Positions 10,507 to 19,927 of a stretch of 64,000 bases of DNA are shown in pieces. Below the pieces are notes generated by a model. It did not search any database and had not been told where the DNA came from. It saw only the letters and a program-made list of their open reading frames with translations. The stretch comes from Oegoconia quadripuncta (taxonomy: Eukaryota > Arthropoda > Insecta > Lepidoptera > Autostichidae): positions 34,503,242 to 34,567,241 of the forward strand of contig OX438743.1 of assembly GCA_949316235.1 (NCBI GenBank), read 5' to 3'. The position numbers and the translations under genes are program-made. Position 1 is the first letter of the stretch. The number at the start of each line of letters is the position of its first letter.

Positions 10507-10640
10507 TTGTTTTTTTTTTATGCACAACGGGTTGGTACTTGACCTCAATCACGCCTGATGTTAAGTGAAGATGAGGTCGAAGGTGGAAGTGTACTGACCC
10601 GGTACCCGGATCCGGACTGACTTGATATTCTTGATGTCCA
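10507..10640 (-). mobile_element. SINE-B 3' portion
   Basis: Begins on the plus strand with T-rich TTTTTTTATGCACAACGGG, followed by TTGACCTCAATCACGCCTGA. This is the 3' end of SINE-B in minus orientation, 5'-truncated after the ACTGACCCGG block. It lies only a few bases from the head of the SINE-A at 10228-10500. Confidence 0.7.
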
Positions 10641-10719
10641 CTTAAGTATTCACCTGTGTTCTTAACATGCAGCACTAATAGTTATATTAACTTTATTAGA
10701 CCAATGTTCCACTTAATAA

Positions 10720-10893
10720 ATTCGGAAAGTACCTTCGCCAAATTGTACAGAATGTGACGTTATAGAAGATGTTTTCCATATCTTGATGGAGTATGTCCGG
10801 AATGAAGCATGTAGAAGACAAATTAATATTACATGTGGCCATCCACTTGAAGCTGTTGGGGGCTGTAATATTGTATTGGCATTCGCTATATCC
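10720..10893 (+). pseudogene. LINE ORF2 C-terminal zinc-knuckle fragment
   Basis: The plus strand reads KVPSPNCTECDVIEDVFHIL and onward to FAISE. The C-x2-C...ED-x2-H-x4-C knuckle of Jockey/R1-type ORF2 ends is visible, but its last Cys is replaced by Tyr (MEYV). The frame is cut at about 10893 by the GAATA-tailed insertion and the LINE's 3' end seems to resume at 11214. Confidence 0.55.
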
Positions 10894-11213
10894 GAAATAG
10901 AATAGAATAGAATAGAATACATTTATTCGTCGACCATGACACAAGTCACTTAACCTACATTATACACATACAATATGGGTTGGTATACAGTTAAAAGTAA
11001 TATCGGAGACGTGACCCATATCAGGGGCAACGAAATGGTCCAGACTCAGCATGTGCTGTGGGTAGACACCCGCAGCGCTGTTCATTCTGCCAGAACCATT
11101 GAGATACTCGTATGTGCGCATCTCAGGGCACATAAAATTGTATGATTTCACAAACATGGGAAAAGAACTATGGAAATCCCAATCGTACAATTATTCTACC
11201 AATTTCGCGGATT
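10894..11213 (-). mobile_element. LINE 3' end with (AGAAT)n tail
   Basis: AGAAT units at 10896-10919 are followed by ACATTTATTCGTCGACCATG. In minus orientation this is a LINE 3' UTR ending in a pentanucleotide tail. It interrupts the plus-strand LINE fragment on either side. Confidence 0.5.
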
Positions 11214-11277
11214 ACTTAAACAACTAAAAATTATTGTAAATTGTTTTGCGCAATAAGGAGTATTTGTATTGTATTGT
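11214..11277 (+). mobile_element. Plus-strand LINE 3' terminus, (TTGTA)n tail
   Basis: GCAATAAGGAGTATTTG followed by TATTGTATTGTA resembles the tail at 28.27-28.30 kb, which has GCAATAAAGTGTATTTG and the same pentamer. It is probably the continuation of the fragment at 10720-10893. The large minus-strand LINE begins where this tail ends. Confidence 0.45.
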
Positions 11278-11530
11278 AAGACTTAACTAATATCAATCAA
11301 GATTAATTTGTTAGTAGATGATAAATAATATAAACTAGTTAATAGATAAATTACAAATAAGCTAATAAATACGAGTTAAATAATAGTATACCTATGTTTG
11401 GACACATGCCACTTCCACACAATACCCACGCCATTATATAAACCCCGGTTACTTCCCTCCGAACCCTCCTAGCATTACCAGTGAAAAAAAAAAAGAAGAA
11501 GAAGAACGACATAATTCAGGGTAGTCCGCC

Positions 11531-14386
11531 TCACTCACATCGCTGTTGCAGTAGAATAAGTTCGCGGTATTTCTTTTTAAAACCAGTTCGACTCGTAATG
11601 CATCGCAGAGGTGGCGGGAGATCGTTCCAACATTTAGAAGCGAGATATCGGAAGCTGCCACGAAATGCTGCCGTGCTGTGTCTAGGTATGGTGAATACGT
11701 ATGAACATGATCTCGCTTCGTAATTGTGTTGTGCATAACGCCAGACGAGTTTTTTGTATAGGTATTCTGGGCTTTTAGATTTCAACACGTCAAATAACAT
11801 GGCTGCAAAGTAGATTTTTTGCCGCCCTTCCATTTTAACAATACCAGAAGCGTTGAGATAAGGGGTCACATGAGTTCTGGGTGGTATAGAGAAGCAGAAT
11901 CGAGCACACGCATTTTGCACTCTCTGTATCAAACGCTGAGTTTTTTTAAATAGACACGGTCCATATACGGTTATGCAATAGTTGAGTTTGGATAAAATAA
12001 TGGTGTCACACAACTTGACACGTAAATCAAGACTAAGAAAAGGTCTGATACGATACAAAACCTTCAACCTGTAAAAGCAGCATCGAACTAACTCCACGAC
12101 ATGACTCTCGAATCGCATATGTTTATCCAAGAGTACACCAAGATTCCGGGCTTCTGATACTTGCTCAATAGGCAGCCCATTTATTCTAACATCAAGAAGT
12201 TGAGAAGTAATTTTTTGTACCTTGCGTTTGGTGCCAATCACTATAAATTTTGATTTGGACGGATTGAGAACCAGAGAGTTACCAACGGACCATGAAGAAA
12301 CGCGATCAAGATCTTCGTTTATGTCACTAATGGCAACATCAACTTCATTTTGGGCAATTGGAGTGTAAACTTGGACATCATCGGCGTAAAGATGGAACTT
12401 GCATGTTTGAAAGCACTTCGTTATATCAGCACTGTAAATTATGAAAAGAAGAGGCCCTAAAATAGAGCCCTGTGGAACGCCCCTCTCGACCGGTAATAGC
12501 TCAGAAATGAGACTGCCGCCATTAGATTTATTGATAACAACTTGTTGATAACGATCTTTTAGGTAGCTGTGAAAAAATTTTACCGACGCACCGCAAAAAC
12601 CGTAATAAGACAATTTAGCCAACAGTAAAGTGTGATTGATGCAATCAAAAGCACGAGAAAAGTCCAATAGAGTGAGAAGAGTGCTCATACCGTCGTCCAT
12701 AGAAGTGAGAATATTGTCCACAACATCGAGCAGTGCTGTAGCGGTGCTGCGGCCCTTTCTGAAACCAGATTGTAGTTCAGGGAGTATATTACTGCTTTCA
12801 CAGTACTTCACTACTTGGTAGTGTACCACCTTCTCAACAATCTTCGAAAGGTAGGGAAGAATACTGATTGGACGAAGGTCTTTTAGATCCACGGGATTTT
12901 TCTTTTTAGGTATTGGTCGAACAAGGGCAGTTTTCCAGGCAGTGGGAAACAAAGATTGTGTTATTGACTTGTTGACAATTGCAGTGATGATAAAGAGTGT
13001 ACGCGGAAGTGTCAACAAAATCATATCCATGCTTATACGATCAATACCCTGAGCGTTTGACCTAATACCCATAATAACTTTGGCCACGACGTTCTCATGC
13101 ACTCGTTCTAACTTAAAAGTGGCAGGGCCATGTCGGTGGTGTTCGAAGTAACTAAGTAGGGAGGCATCAATAGTATTGTCACCTGGAACATTTAGAAAAT
13201 GGCGATTAACAAGATCCGGATCATTATAATGTTCTGGCAAGTCAGAAGTATCATTGAAATCAGGCAGAGCTGATGTTTTTAAATTTTTCCATAAAGTTGT
13301 ACAATTATTAAGATTGGCATTAATATTTTCATCGAAATAGGCCTTCCTTTCAGCATATATACTTTGATTAGTGAGATTTTTTAAGTTTTTGTACTGTGAC
13401 TTATCAGAGGCTGCCCCAGTCTGACGATATCTAGCATGAGCCCTACTGCGTAGATTCATTATATACCGTACGTTGCTTGTAAACCAAGGTAGCGGCCTAT
13501 CCCGAATCATTATAGCTCTCTCAGGTGCGTGTTTCTGATATAATTCCATGATCCGCTCATTGAAAAGGGAAACCATGAGATCAACGCTATCCAGATCGCC
13601 AATGCTGTCCCAGTCAACCAATTCAAGATCCCTATCAAAGTCTTCTCTGTTTACATTTTTGAGAGGTCTGTAGATTAGTTTTCTGGGGGGCAGTCTTAGC
13701 CTCTTGATTTTAAATTCAGCCAGTACAAACGCGTGACCGCCTAGCTCAGGTATATGGGTAACTTTGGTATTAGCTGCTGTTGCATCCGTCACAACTAAAT
13801 CGATTAGAGTTGCACTACTCGCTGTGAAATGAGTTGGCTGTGTAATAATGTTGTTCAAATTGGTATAACGTAAAAATTGCGTAAGACATGAAGTGTTGCC
13901 GCTGTTAGTATCAAGGAGGTTAATATTGAAATCACCCAACAAGATAATGTTGTCGGCATGTGAGAAAGACGTTACAGAGTCGGTAAGAGAGTCAAAGAAA
14001 CTATTGACATTAACCCATTGTGGACGATACGCAGTTCCAATTAACAAACGCTTCCCGTTCAAATGTAGCGATAACCATTGTTGCTCAACCTCAGCATGTG
14101 TAATGGAATGAGACCAGGAGCGCACGGAGAGACCGCATTTGATGTAGAAACCCACGCCACCTCCCCTCTCTTTACGAAGACCGCGGGGACGAGGAATATG
14201 ACGAAGTCGATACCCCGGTACAAATGGTGCGCATTCATCATGCCCTTTTTGAAGCCAAGTTTCGTTAATGGCAATAATGTCCGGAGTTTCCAATAATACC
14301 GCTGCTATAAACTCATCATGTTTACTACTAATGGAGCCTGCATTAAAAAGCCCAACTTTTAGATTTTTAGTCTTACCCATTGTCAT
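11531..14386 (-). CDS. LINE ORF2: endonuclease and reverse transcriptase
   Basis: 951 residues from ATG 14386, intact. The N-terminal AP-like endonuclease spans about 8-230: LFNAGSIS, INETWLQ (Glu 42), LLGDFNINLL (Asp 152, Asn 154), SSATLIDLVVTD. Its closing motif is GGH (217-218) where relatives usually have SDH, so the catalytic Asp is replaced by Gly. The reverse transcriptase spans about 480-730: VRPIPKKKNP, LRPISILPYLSKIVEKV, GFRKGRSTATAL, LLDFSRAFDCINH (Asp 575), GVPQGSILGPLLFIIY and LYADDVQVY (Asp 669, Asp 670). The C-terminal 200 residues include the usual thumb-like region and no RNase H. The protein would nick target DNA and copy its own RNA into it. The start overlaps the end of the third frame by 14 nt, suggesting coupled translation. 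The substituted endonuclease motif makes autonomous activity doubtful. Confidence 0.9.
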   Translation of the reverse strand: MTMGKTKNLKVGLFNAGSISSKHDEFIAAVLLETPDIIAINETWLQKGHDECAPFVPGYRLRHIPRPRGLRKERGGGVGFYIKCGLSVRSWSHSITHAEVEQQWLSLHLNGKRLLIGTAYRPQWVNVNSFFDSLTDSVTSFSHADNIILLGDFNINLLDTNSGNTSCLTQFLRYTNLNNIITQPTHFTASSATLIDLVVTDATAANTKVTHIPELGGHAFVLAEFKIKRLRLPPRKLIYRPLKNVNREDFDRDLELVDWDSIGDLDSVDLMVSLFNERIMELYQKHAPERAIMIRDRPLPWFTSNVRYIMNLRSRAHARYRQTGAASDKSQYKNLKNLTNQSIYAERKAYFDENINANLNNCTTLWKNLKTSALPDFNDTSDLPEHYNDPDLVNRHFLNVPGDNTIDASLLSYFEHHRHGPATFKLERVHENVVAKVIMGIRSNAQGIDRISMDMILLTLPRTLFIITAIVNKSITQSLFPTAWKTALVRPIPKKKNPVDLKDLRPISILPYLSKIVEKVVHYQVVKYCESSNILPELQSGFRKGRSTATALLDVVDNILTSMDDGMSTLLTLLDFSRAFDCINHTLLLAKLSYYGFCGASVKFFHSYLKDRYQQVVINKSNGGSLISELLPVERGVPQGSILGPLLFIIYSADITKCFQTCKFHLYADDVQVYTPIAQNEVDVAISDINEDLDRVSSWSVGNSLVLNPSKSKFIVIGTKRKVQKITSQLLDVRINGLPIEQVSEARNLGVLLDKHMRFESHVVELVRCCFYRLKVLYRIRPFLSLDLRVKLCDTIILSKLNYCITVYGPCLFKKTQRLIQRVQNACARFCFSIPPRTHVTPYLNASGIVKMEGRQKIYFAAMLFDVLKSKSPEYLYKKLVWRYAQHNYEARSCSYVFTIPRHSTAAFRGSFRYLASKCWNDLPPPLRCITSRTGFKKKYRELILLQQRCE

Positions 14387-15062
14387 ATTTATTTAATTGG
14401 ACGAATGTTATAAATGCAAATATATAAAATAATGACTCCAATAGTAAAACAAAAGTGCATATAGTTAATATAAAGCGATATATAGTGTAAATTGTATTGT
14501 GATGTATTAATTGTGTCACATTGGTAATAAGATACGATATTATTATTACAAACGTATACATTATATTATAATAGAACAGAGGTAAACAAACATAATTAAC
14601 ATTAATTGTTAGTGTTTTTTTATTAGTCGCGTTATACGATACAGTTTTGACTTTTGCCAAAAATATTACAAATGACCACGGCCGGTACACAAAATCATGG
14701 ACGTAATAACGTGGCCAGTCAATTACAGGAAACTTGTAAGACAGTACGAAACCAATATTAACAAATACAAAATAATCAGAGATTAATCTGGATATTATCC
14801 CGACAGGTGAAAAAATAATTGTACATATTTTGCAACACAATATGAGCAGGGTAGTATGAATAAAATATAAACACAGAAAACAATAATCGACATCATAATA
14901 TGTGGTAAACGTAAGTTGCATGTTACATTTAACTATTAATAAATCTAAGTTGAAAAAATAAATCGACCATAATATTAGAGGTAATACTAAATAATGTTCA
15001 CTAAAATATGTGTAATAACTATTCAGTCTTTTTAGATGGGTCACTTCCAAAAACACGCTCAA
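14373..15062 (-). CDS. Third, hydrophobic frame between ORF1 and ORF2
   Basis: An open frame of about 229 codons. It overlaps the end of ORF1 by 44 nt and its stop (14375-14373) overlaps the ORF2 start. It has no ATG at its upstream end (the boundary codon at 15062 is TTG). The first ATG is at 14921, giving 182 residues. Expression could be from that ATG by reinitiation or by a +1 shift out of ORF1. The product is rich in Phe, Ile, Leu and Tyr, with about five membrane-helix-like stretches, for example ILWSIYFFNLDLLIV, FVIIISYLITNV and FILTICTFVLLL. No known domain is recognised. The coding strand is T-rich, which favours hydrophobic codons. At that composition a stop would be expected about every 14 codons by my rough estimate, so the open run argues for past selection. 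Confidence 0.5.
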   Translation of the reverse strand: MSVFLEVTHLKRLNSYYTYFSEHYLVLPLILWSIYFFNLDLLIVKCNMQLTFTTYYDVDYCFLCLYFIHTTLLILCCKICTIIFSPVGIISRLISDYFVFVNIGFVLSYKFPVIDWPRYYVHDFVYRPWSFVIFLAKVKTVSYNATNKKTLTINVNYVCLPLFYYNIMYTFVIIISYLITNVTQLIHHNTIYTIYRFILTICTFVLLLESLFYIFAFITFVQLNKYDNG

Positions 15063-16278
15063 TGTCGTTCTCAGATTTCAGGAGAAATGCCGAGGAGTCA
15101 AACGAGTCAGTTCGCTTAGCATATATGCGACCTTCCTTCGTCCATACAAATTTCCAGTGAAGAGCGCGACCCGCCTCACGCGCCCGAGCGAAAAGTACTC
15201 TGTTAACCCTCGTCAACCTCTCATTCACATAAAATGATGACGGATCGTGGGCAGGGAGCCCCATATCCTCTGTAGTGAGATGACGCCGCGTCCGAGCATT
15301 CTTTAATAGAAGATCCCGAAGTTCACGTCGTATAAATCGCACAGCTATTGCCCGGGGGCGGGGGGCGCGGGAATCAGCGCTGACTCCCGCGCCGCGATCA
15401 CCCGTTCCGCTACTGCCTCGACCCGAGCGCCTCAGTCGTGCTCCGACCCGCTCCGCGACTGCTATGTCTTGTTGTGTCATAGGTACGCCAAGTTTGGTGG
15501 CAACTAAAGACACTAAATGCATAACGGATTCCCCCGGGAACTCGGGGATACCACTTATTTCTATGTCATTTAACAAGGCGCACTGATCTCGGTCGTTTAT
15601 TTGTAATTTTAAATCCGAAATTACCTCATCTAAGTGTAAAGTGTTTTCTGTGGTGACGTGTTGTGTTTTTATAGAAGCAATTTCACTTTGAAGTCTACTA
15701 TTTTCACTTTCAACGAGCTGGAGCCTCTCCTGGAGAGTATCAACGTTATGCCTCAATTCGCCGACCTCCACATTCAGCGACTCAGCAACACGACGGAAAT
15801 CACACTCCAGTTTCCCTATGACGTCACGGAACTCCTGCTTCATTTCACCAGTCAGGGAGTTACGCACTGATTCGAATTTGGCATCCAACCTTGCATCGAG
15901 TAACTTGGCGAATTCATCTATGGAGAGAGATGATTTTGCGGCGGATTGCTCATGCAGCGCTGACGGTGAAGATATAGTGTTCTGTGCGGAGATTGAGCTG
16001 CTCTCGTGGGACAATAACTCGTCGCAGGACATATCCGTAACATTGTTTGGAGGTGAGTTTTCAAATTGGTTTTCAACAGGTGTGTTATCATCACGGAGCC
16101 GGCGCTCAGTAACATTACGGCATGTAGGGCACCTCCAAGTAAGTTTCAGACTGTGTTGTTCGGCCATGTACTGAGCAGTTGTCATATTTAAACACCTGTA
16201 ATGGTAGGTGCCTTGACAGAGCACGCATATTATAAGTTCGCCCCTTACAATGGGACTAGGGCAAGCTAAACATTTCAT
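15019..16278 (-). CDS. LINE ORF1: PHD finger, coiled coil, FP25K-like domain
   Basis: 419 residues from ATG 16278. Residues 3-53 form a C4HC3 PHD-type finger: Cys 3, 6, 18, 21, His 26, Cys 29, 50 and 53, with the conserved Trp 48 two residues before the last pair. A Ser-rich linker (about 60-115) leads to a coiled coil (about 121-232) with leucine heptads. The C-terminal domain (about 236-395) starts with ALLNDIEISGIPE and includes SSFYVNERLTRVNRVLFARA and WTKEGRIYAKRTDS. This layout resembles the FP25K/L1-ORF1-like domain seen in many Lepidopteran LINE ORF1 proteins. Such proteins bind element RNA and oligomerise through the coil. PHD fingers are known in ORF1 of CR1-type elements. An Arg/Gly-rich loop (about 278-310) and GC-rich codons here contrast with the AT-rich frame that follows. 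Confidence 0.85.
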   Translation of the reverse strand: MKCLACPSPIVRGELIICVLCQGTYHYRCLNMTTAQYMAEQHSLKLTWRCPTCRNVTERRLRDDNTPVENQFENSPPNNVTDMSCDELLSHESSSISAQNTISSPSALHEQSAAKSSLSIDEFAKLLDARLDAKFESVRNSLTGEMKQEFRDVIGKLECDFRRVAESLNVEVGELRHNVDTLQERLQLVESENSRLQSEIASIKTQHVTTENTLHLDEVISDLKLQINDRDQCALLNDIEISGIPEFPGESVMHLVSLVATKLGVPMTQQDIAVAERVGARLRRSGRGSSGTGDRGAGVSADSRAPRPRAIAVRFIRRELRDLLLKNARTRRHLTTEDMGLPAHDPSSFYVNERLTRVNRVLFARAREAGRALHWKFVWTKEGRIYAKRTDSFDSSAFLLKSENDIERVFGSDPSKKTE

Positions 16279-16390
16279 TATAAGGTTTTTGTAAAGTTCA
16301 CGGTTTGACAGTTGATCAGCTGAGCGGGGTCACCGGCCGGCACACACTTATATACGATTTACGCCGGCACTTTAAACCGAATCACAAAAA

Positions 16391-16685
16391 CAACACAATA
16401 GTTTAAAGCTTTGGGCACCACGAGTTAGGTAATAATAAATTCGACGTGTATTAACTGTATTTTAGGACAACTATAAGCTAATTATTGCGGATGAAATTAA
16501 AAACAGTGTTTACGCCACGAGATGCGCACCTACCCTCCGAAATGGCCAAAGCAATATATAAATTAGTCTGAGTCGGTATAAATAATAGGGTGTAAATATT
16601 CACTGAGTCATTACAGAACGACATAGTCATTAAAATGACTAGGCTCTTTAAATAAGATTTAAAAAAAATGACCAATGTAAGAAAA
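16391..16685. other. No gene recognised; possible LINE 5' flank
   Basis: The exact 5' end of the LINE is not defined here. The sequence becomes AT-rich with no visible target duplication. Confidence 0.3.
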
Positions 16686-16750
16686 TATATCTTTGGGGAA
16701 GGCCTTTATCCAGCAGTGGACGTCTTTCGGCTGATATGATGATGATGAAG
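16686..16750 (+). mobile_element. RTE-type LINE 3' tail
   Basis: GGGGAAGGCCTTTATCCAGC, then AGTGGACGTC and ATGATGATGA. This is the standard end of a Lepidopteran RTE ORF2, encoding GKAFIQQW before the stop. The copy is truncated to about 65 bp. Confidence 0.6.
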
Positions 16751-17956
16751 AAAGTATGTCATATTAGCCTAAGGCCTTCCTTCGAGCGTAGCCACTGGCG
16801 GCAGGCTACTAATGAAATAATAATTAACATTTAATTACACCGGCAAGCCTCGGCTAGTGACCACAACCTTGTTTTTAATACTCATTCGGGGATAAACCCA
16901 TAATCCTCGACAAAATGACTTTCCCTTGGAGATTTAGCCATCCGCCAAAACGATGCTTCGCTTCGCCTACCATTTCGTTTTATTACTGCAAAGGTACAAG
17001 AGTTTGCTTTTTTGACGGATAAATATAAGGAGTTCATGTAATAAAAGTGAATAACCTGGCTCTCTAATGCACCCTCTACCTAAACAAGCTAAATGAGGCT
17101 TTATGGAAAATAATACACCTCGAGTGTTTATTCAAATTTCCTTTTAAGGGTTCCGTATATACCCGAAGACTAAAATGAGCCCTATTCGCTCTGTCCGTCC
17201 GTCTGTCTATCTGTCCGTCCGTCGTTTGTCACAAAGCTTTAGCAGCTTAACTGTTGAAGCTACATTCTTTATATTTGCAACAAAGGTGTGCCTTGCCGAC
17301 CCAAAGGCAAATAAAGTATAATATAATATTTTAGAGAGGGTGAAAATTTTTTATCCACGTTTTATCCAAACGTGTGGGATATCATTGTTTAGAGCTTATT
17401 ATGTAGACAAAGACTCTATTTTTGTTTCAAAAAATTTTAGACAGCAAAGGCATGAGAAACCGTCAAAGTTTTCTTTCTTTCCAAAATTTTGTTCCCAAAA
17501 TTTAACTTCCAATTGACCTATAAATTTGATGACACTTTATTGTTACTTATATTTTACCAACAAATACCAATTTTCAATCATCTCAATATTTCTTTTAATT
17601 TTCCTATTACAAACCAATTTAATTTTGCGATCAAACACGTAGCACAGATAAGTCCCGCCCATTAGCTTGACTTTTAATAACTTTAACTTTAAGTTCGACA
17701 TTCACATGGTCGGTTCTTTTAAACAAGAAAGAAATTTAAGTTTTCGCTAAGACAAGTTCATTGCAGGTATGTTCTATGTACAACAGGCAGGCAGGGTCTG
17801 CCTGATTTTTCCGTATCATATTCTGTATACAGAAAAAAAACTGCAAACTTGGTGTGCCCGTAAATTGAAAATAATAATTTTTGCAAAGTAACTGGAGCGA
17901 TAGGCATCTACATATCATAGGCATAACAAATGAAAACATTGAGATCATTTTTAGAA
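16751..17956. other. No gene recognised; one CTGTCC-repeat block
   Basis: At 17155-17240 there is a 'GGGTTCCGTATATACCCG' stretch and a CTGTCCGTCC/GTCTGTC tract, a common Lepidopteran interspersed motif also seen at 5.46 kb. The rest is unannotated AT-rich sequence. Confidence 0.4.
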
Positions 17957-18185
17957 AGTGTGTCAAATCAAATCAAATCAAAAATATTTTTATTCAATGT
18001 AGGATACAAAAATATCACTTATTGGAAGTCAACTGTTTTGTCTATTTATTTAAGCACGCAAATACATAGTATAATGTTAATTAGTCGCCTGGCAGTAGCT
18101 ACATTTTCCTCAGTGAACGCAGTTGCGGCCGACCTTCACGAATTTCATCACGGAGAGGCACGGCCACGATCAAATTCTGCGTACT
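17957..18185 (-). mobile_element. LINE 3' end with (AAATC)n tail
   Basis: CAAATCAAATCAAATCAAAA then ATATTTTTATTCAATGTAGG. In minus orientation the element ends CTACATTGAATAAAAATATT plus a GATTT pentamer tail. The adjoining 'GCGGCCGACCTTCACGAATT' belongs to its 3' UTR. Confidence 0.55.
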
Positions 18186-19386
18186 AAACCTTACGGTGCT
18201 AAAATGAGATGCTCGCTAGTAAAAGCATTTTGAAGACGAGCAATGCAATCTTGCGGAGGCAGTGAGCTTTTAAAATCATAAAAAATCATCGCCCCAAAAT
18301 CTTCCCGCGTTAAATTAATTGACACGTGATTTCCCGCGATTTTTTAATGAAAGGTTGAGTTTCTTATGTTTTAAAAAATATAACATTCGAAATTCAAACA
18401 TTTATGAGAGGCCAGGAGCGCAGAACTTTCAGTGTGCTCTATGTAGTTCAGATGACTTCTCACACATCTCTAAAAATACTGTAATTTAGTTGAAAACTTT
18501 TTGGCCTACAATTTATGTAACTAGCTTGAGAACAATTTACGTCACGTGCTGCTGTTGTTTTCCCAAATGAAGTTAAAAAAACAACGAAAAACTTACCTGC
18601 CCAAGAAACAAACCAGTGTTTTCTGTTTGACGCACTGGCCATGTTCCTATGTAAAATGTAAACAAGTAAAAGTCCTACCTATATATAATATCTTGCAAAT
18701 TCAAAATAAGTACAAAAAAAAACAAATTTAATCAATCGAGAAACAGAAGCCAAAACCAAACTGAAAGTTACGAAACCTGATGGATTATATTATACGAATT
18801 ATGAGGATATCTCTGCGTCCATTGGCTTTTATTAGTTAAGAAAAAAAGATAATTCTCGTAATTAATTTTATATTGTTCTGCGTATCGAATACAACACCGC
18901 ATAACAAATACAAAACTTAAGCTCATGCAATAAACTTACAAAAATATAGCTCATATAAAACCGATTTAAGACTTATTGATATCGCTATGGAATCAATTTC
19001 AAAAACTGTACCATAAAATACTAACCGAAGAAATTAATTCGATTGGCAAAGCAATTACGTGCAGTCACGATGCCTAGTGATTCATGACGTTCATTACAGA
19101 ATAAATCATAAGAGGAGACGTGTGAATTTACATAGCGCCTACAAGAATGTCGATAAACATGCAAATTAATAACATGAAATTTAGTAGCTTATGTATCTAC
19201 TTGATTGCGAAGCGACGCTTGGCGTTTTCAATTTCACTGGGTAATAGATAGGTGTATTTACTTTGTATATAATGTTATATATTTTCACGTATAGGAGCGG
19301 AATATCCCCACCCTACCAACAAATCCTCTGTCCCTTATACGAGTTGCGTGTAAGTATGCAGATTCATTATGTACGACTATAATAAT
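18186..19386. other. No gene recognised
   Basis: AT-rich sequence with no exon-like open frame and no repeat that I could match within the window. Confidence 0.4.
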
Positions 19387-19630
19387 AGACGACTGATTGG
19401 TGTAGTGGTTAGTGACCCTGTCTGCGAAACCAAAGGTTTCGGGTCGAATCCCACGAGGGGTAAATGTTTATGATCACACAAATTATTCATCAGAATAGGA
19501 ACATTTATTCCCGAGTCATGGATGTTTATACAAATATTTATGTATGTTTATCCATTATCCAGTATCCATAGTACAAGCTTTGCTTAGTTTGGGACTAGAT
19601 GATTGATGCAAGTGTGCATAATATTATTTA
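19387..19630 (+). mobile_element. SINE-A, full length
   Basis: The head is GATTGGTGTAGTGGTTAG with a near-match B box (GGGTCGAATCC). The body has TTCCCGAGTCATGGATG and CAAGCTTTGCTTAGTTTGGG, ending in ATTATTTA. The right end abuts a CCGCGACTTCG-type repeat. Confidence 0.8.
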
Positions 19631-19900
19631 CTAGCTGTTACCCGCGACTTCGTCCGCGTAGAACTCGTTCTACTAATAACAAATGCGTCACTATATGACT
19701 CAAAAGCAATCCCGCTAATTATACCTCTCATACAGGAATCACTCACTTATCTCTTTCTCACTCGGGATAAAACGTAGCCTATATGTTAATCCAGGTTCTA
19801 ATCTGTCTACCAACCAAATTTCACGCAAATCTGTCAAGCCGTTTAAAAGGTAAAGCCTAAACATAAACACACCAAAAAAATTCGCATTTATAATATTAGT
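19631..19900 (+). repeat. CCGCGACTTCG-type repeat, complete
   Basis: Runs from CTAGCTGTTACCCGCGACTT to TTCGCATTTATAATATTAGT. Further copies lie at 27.7, 30.2 and 32.3 kb. The repeat is very common in Lepidoptera and non-autonomous. A Helitron-like or LINE-tail origin has been proposed for similar sequences, but I cannot decide between them here. Confidence 0.65.
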
Positions 19901-19927
19901 TGCGATAGTTAGGATTAGTTGGGATTA

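Larger units (their letters stand above)
11278..16390 (-). mobile_element. Near full-length CR1-type non-LTR retrotransposon
   Basis: One element holds, in minus-strand order, ORF1 (16278-15019), a hydrophobic third frame (open to 14373) and ORF2 (14386-11531). A 3' UTR of about 250 bp follows. All three frames are free of stops, which suggests recent insertion. The reverse transcriptase motifs and the PHD-finger ORF1 fit the CR1/L2 group, perhaps close to the Daphne or Kiri lineages; I cannot place it more finely without an alignment. The 5' boundary is a guess about 100 bp above the ORF1 start. The 3' boundary is where the plus-strand (TTGTA)n tail begins. Confidence 0.8.

Noticed and set aside
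11481..14296. Several plus-strand open frames inside the LINE (for example at 12636 and 13893)
   Set aside because: They are antisense shadows of ORF2 and show no motifs of their own.
15658..16174. Plus-strand open frames of 70 and 118 codons within ORF1
   Set aside because: Antisense of the coiled-coil region; composition is explained by the coding strand.
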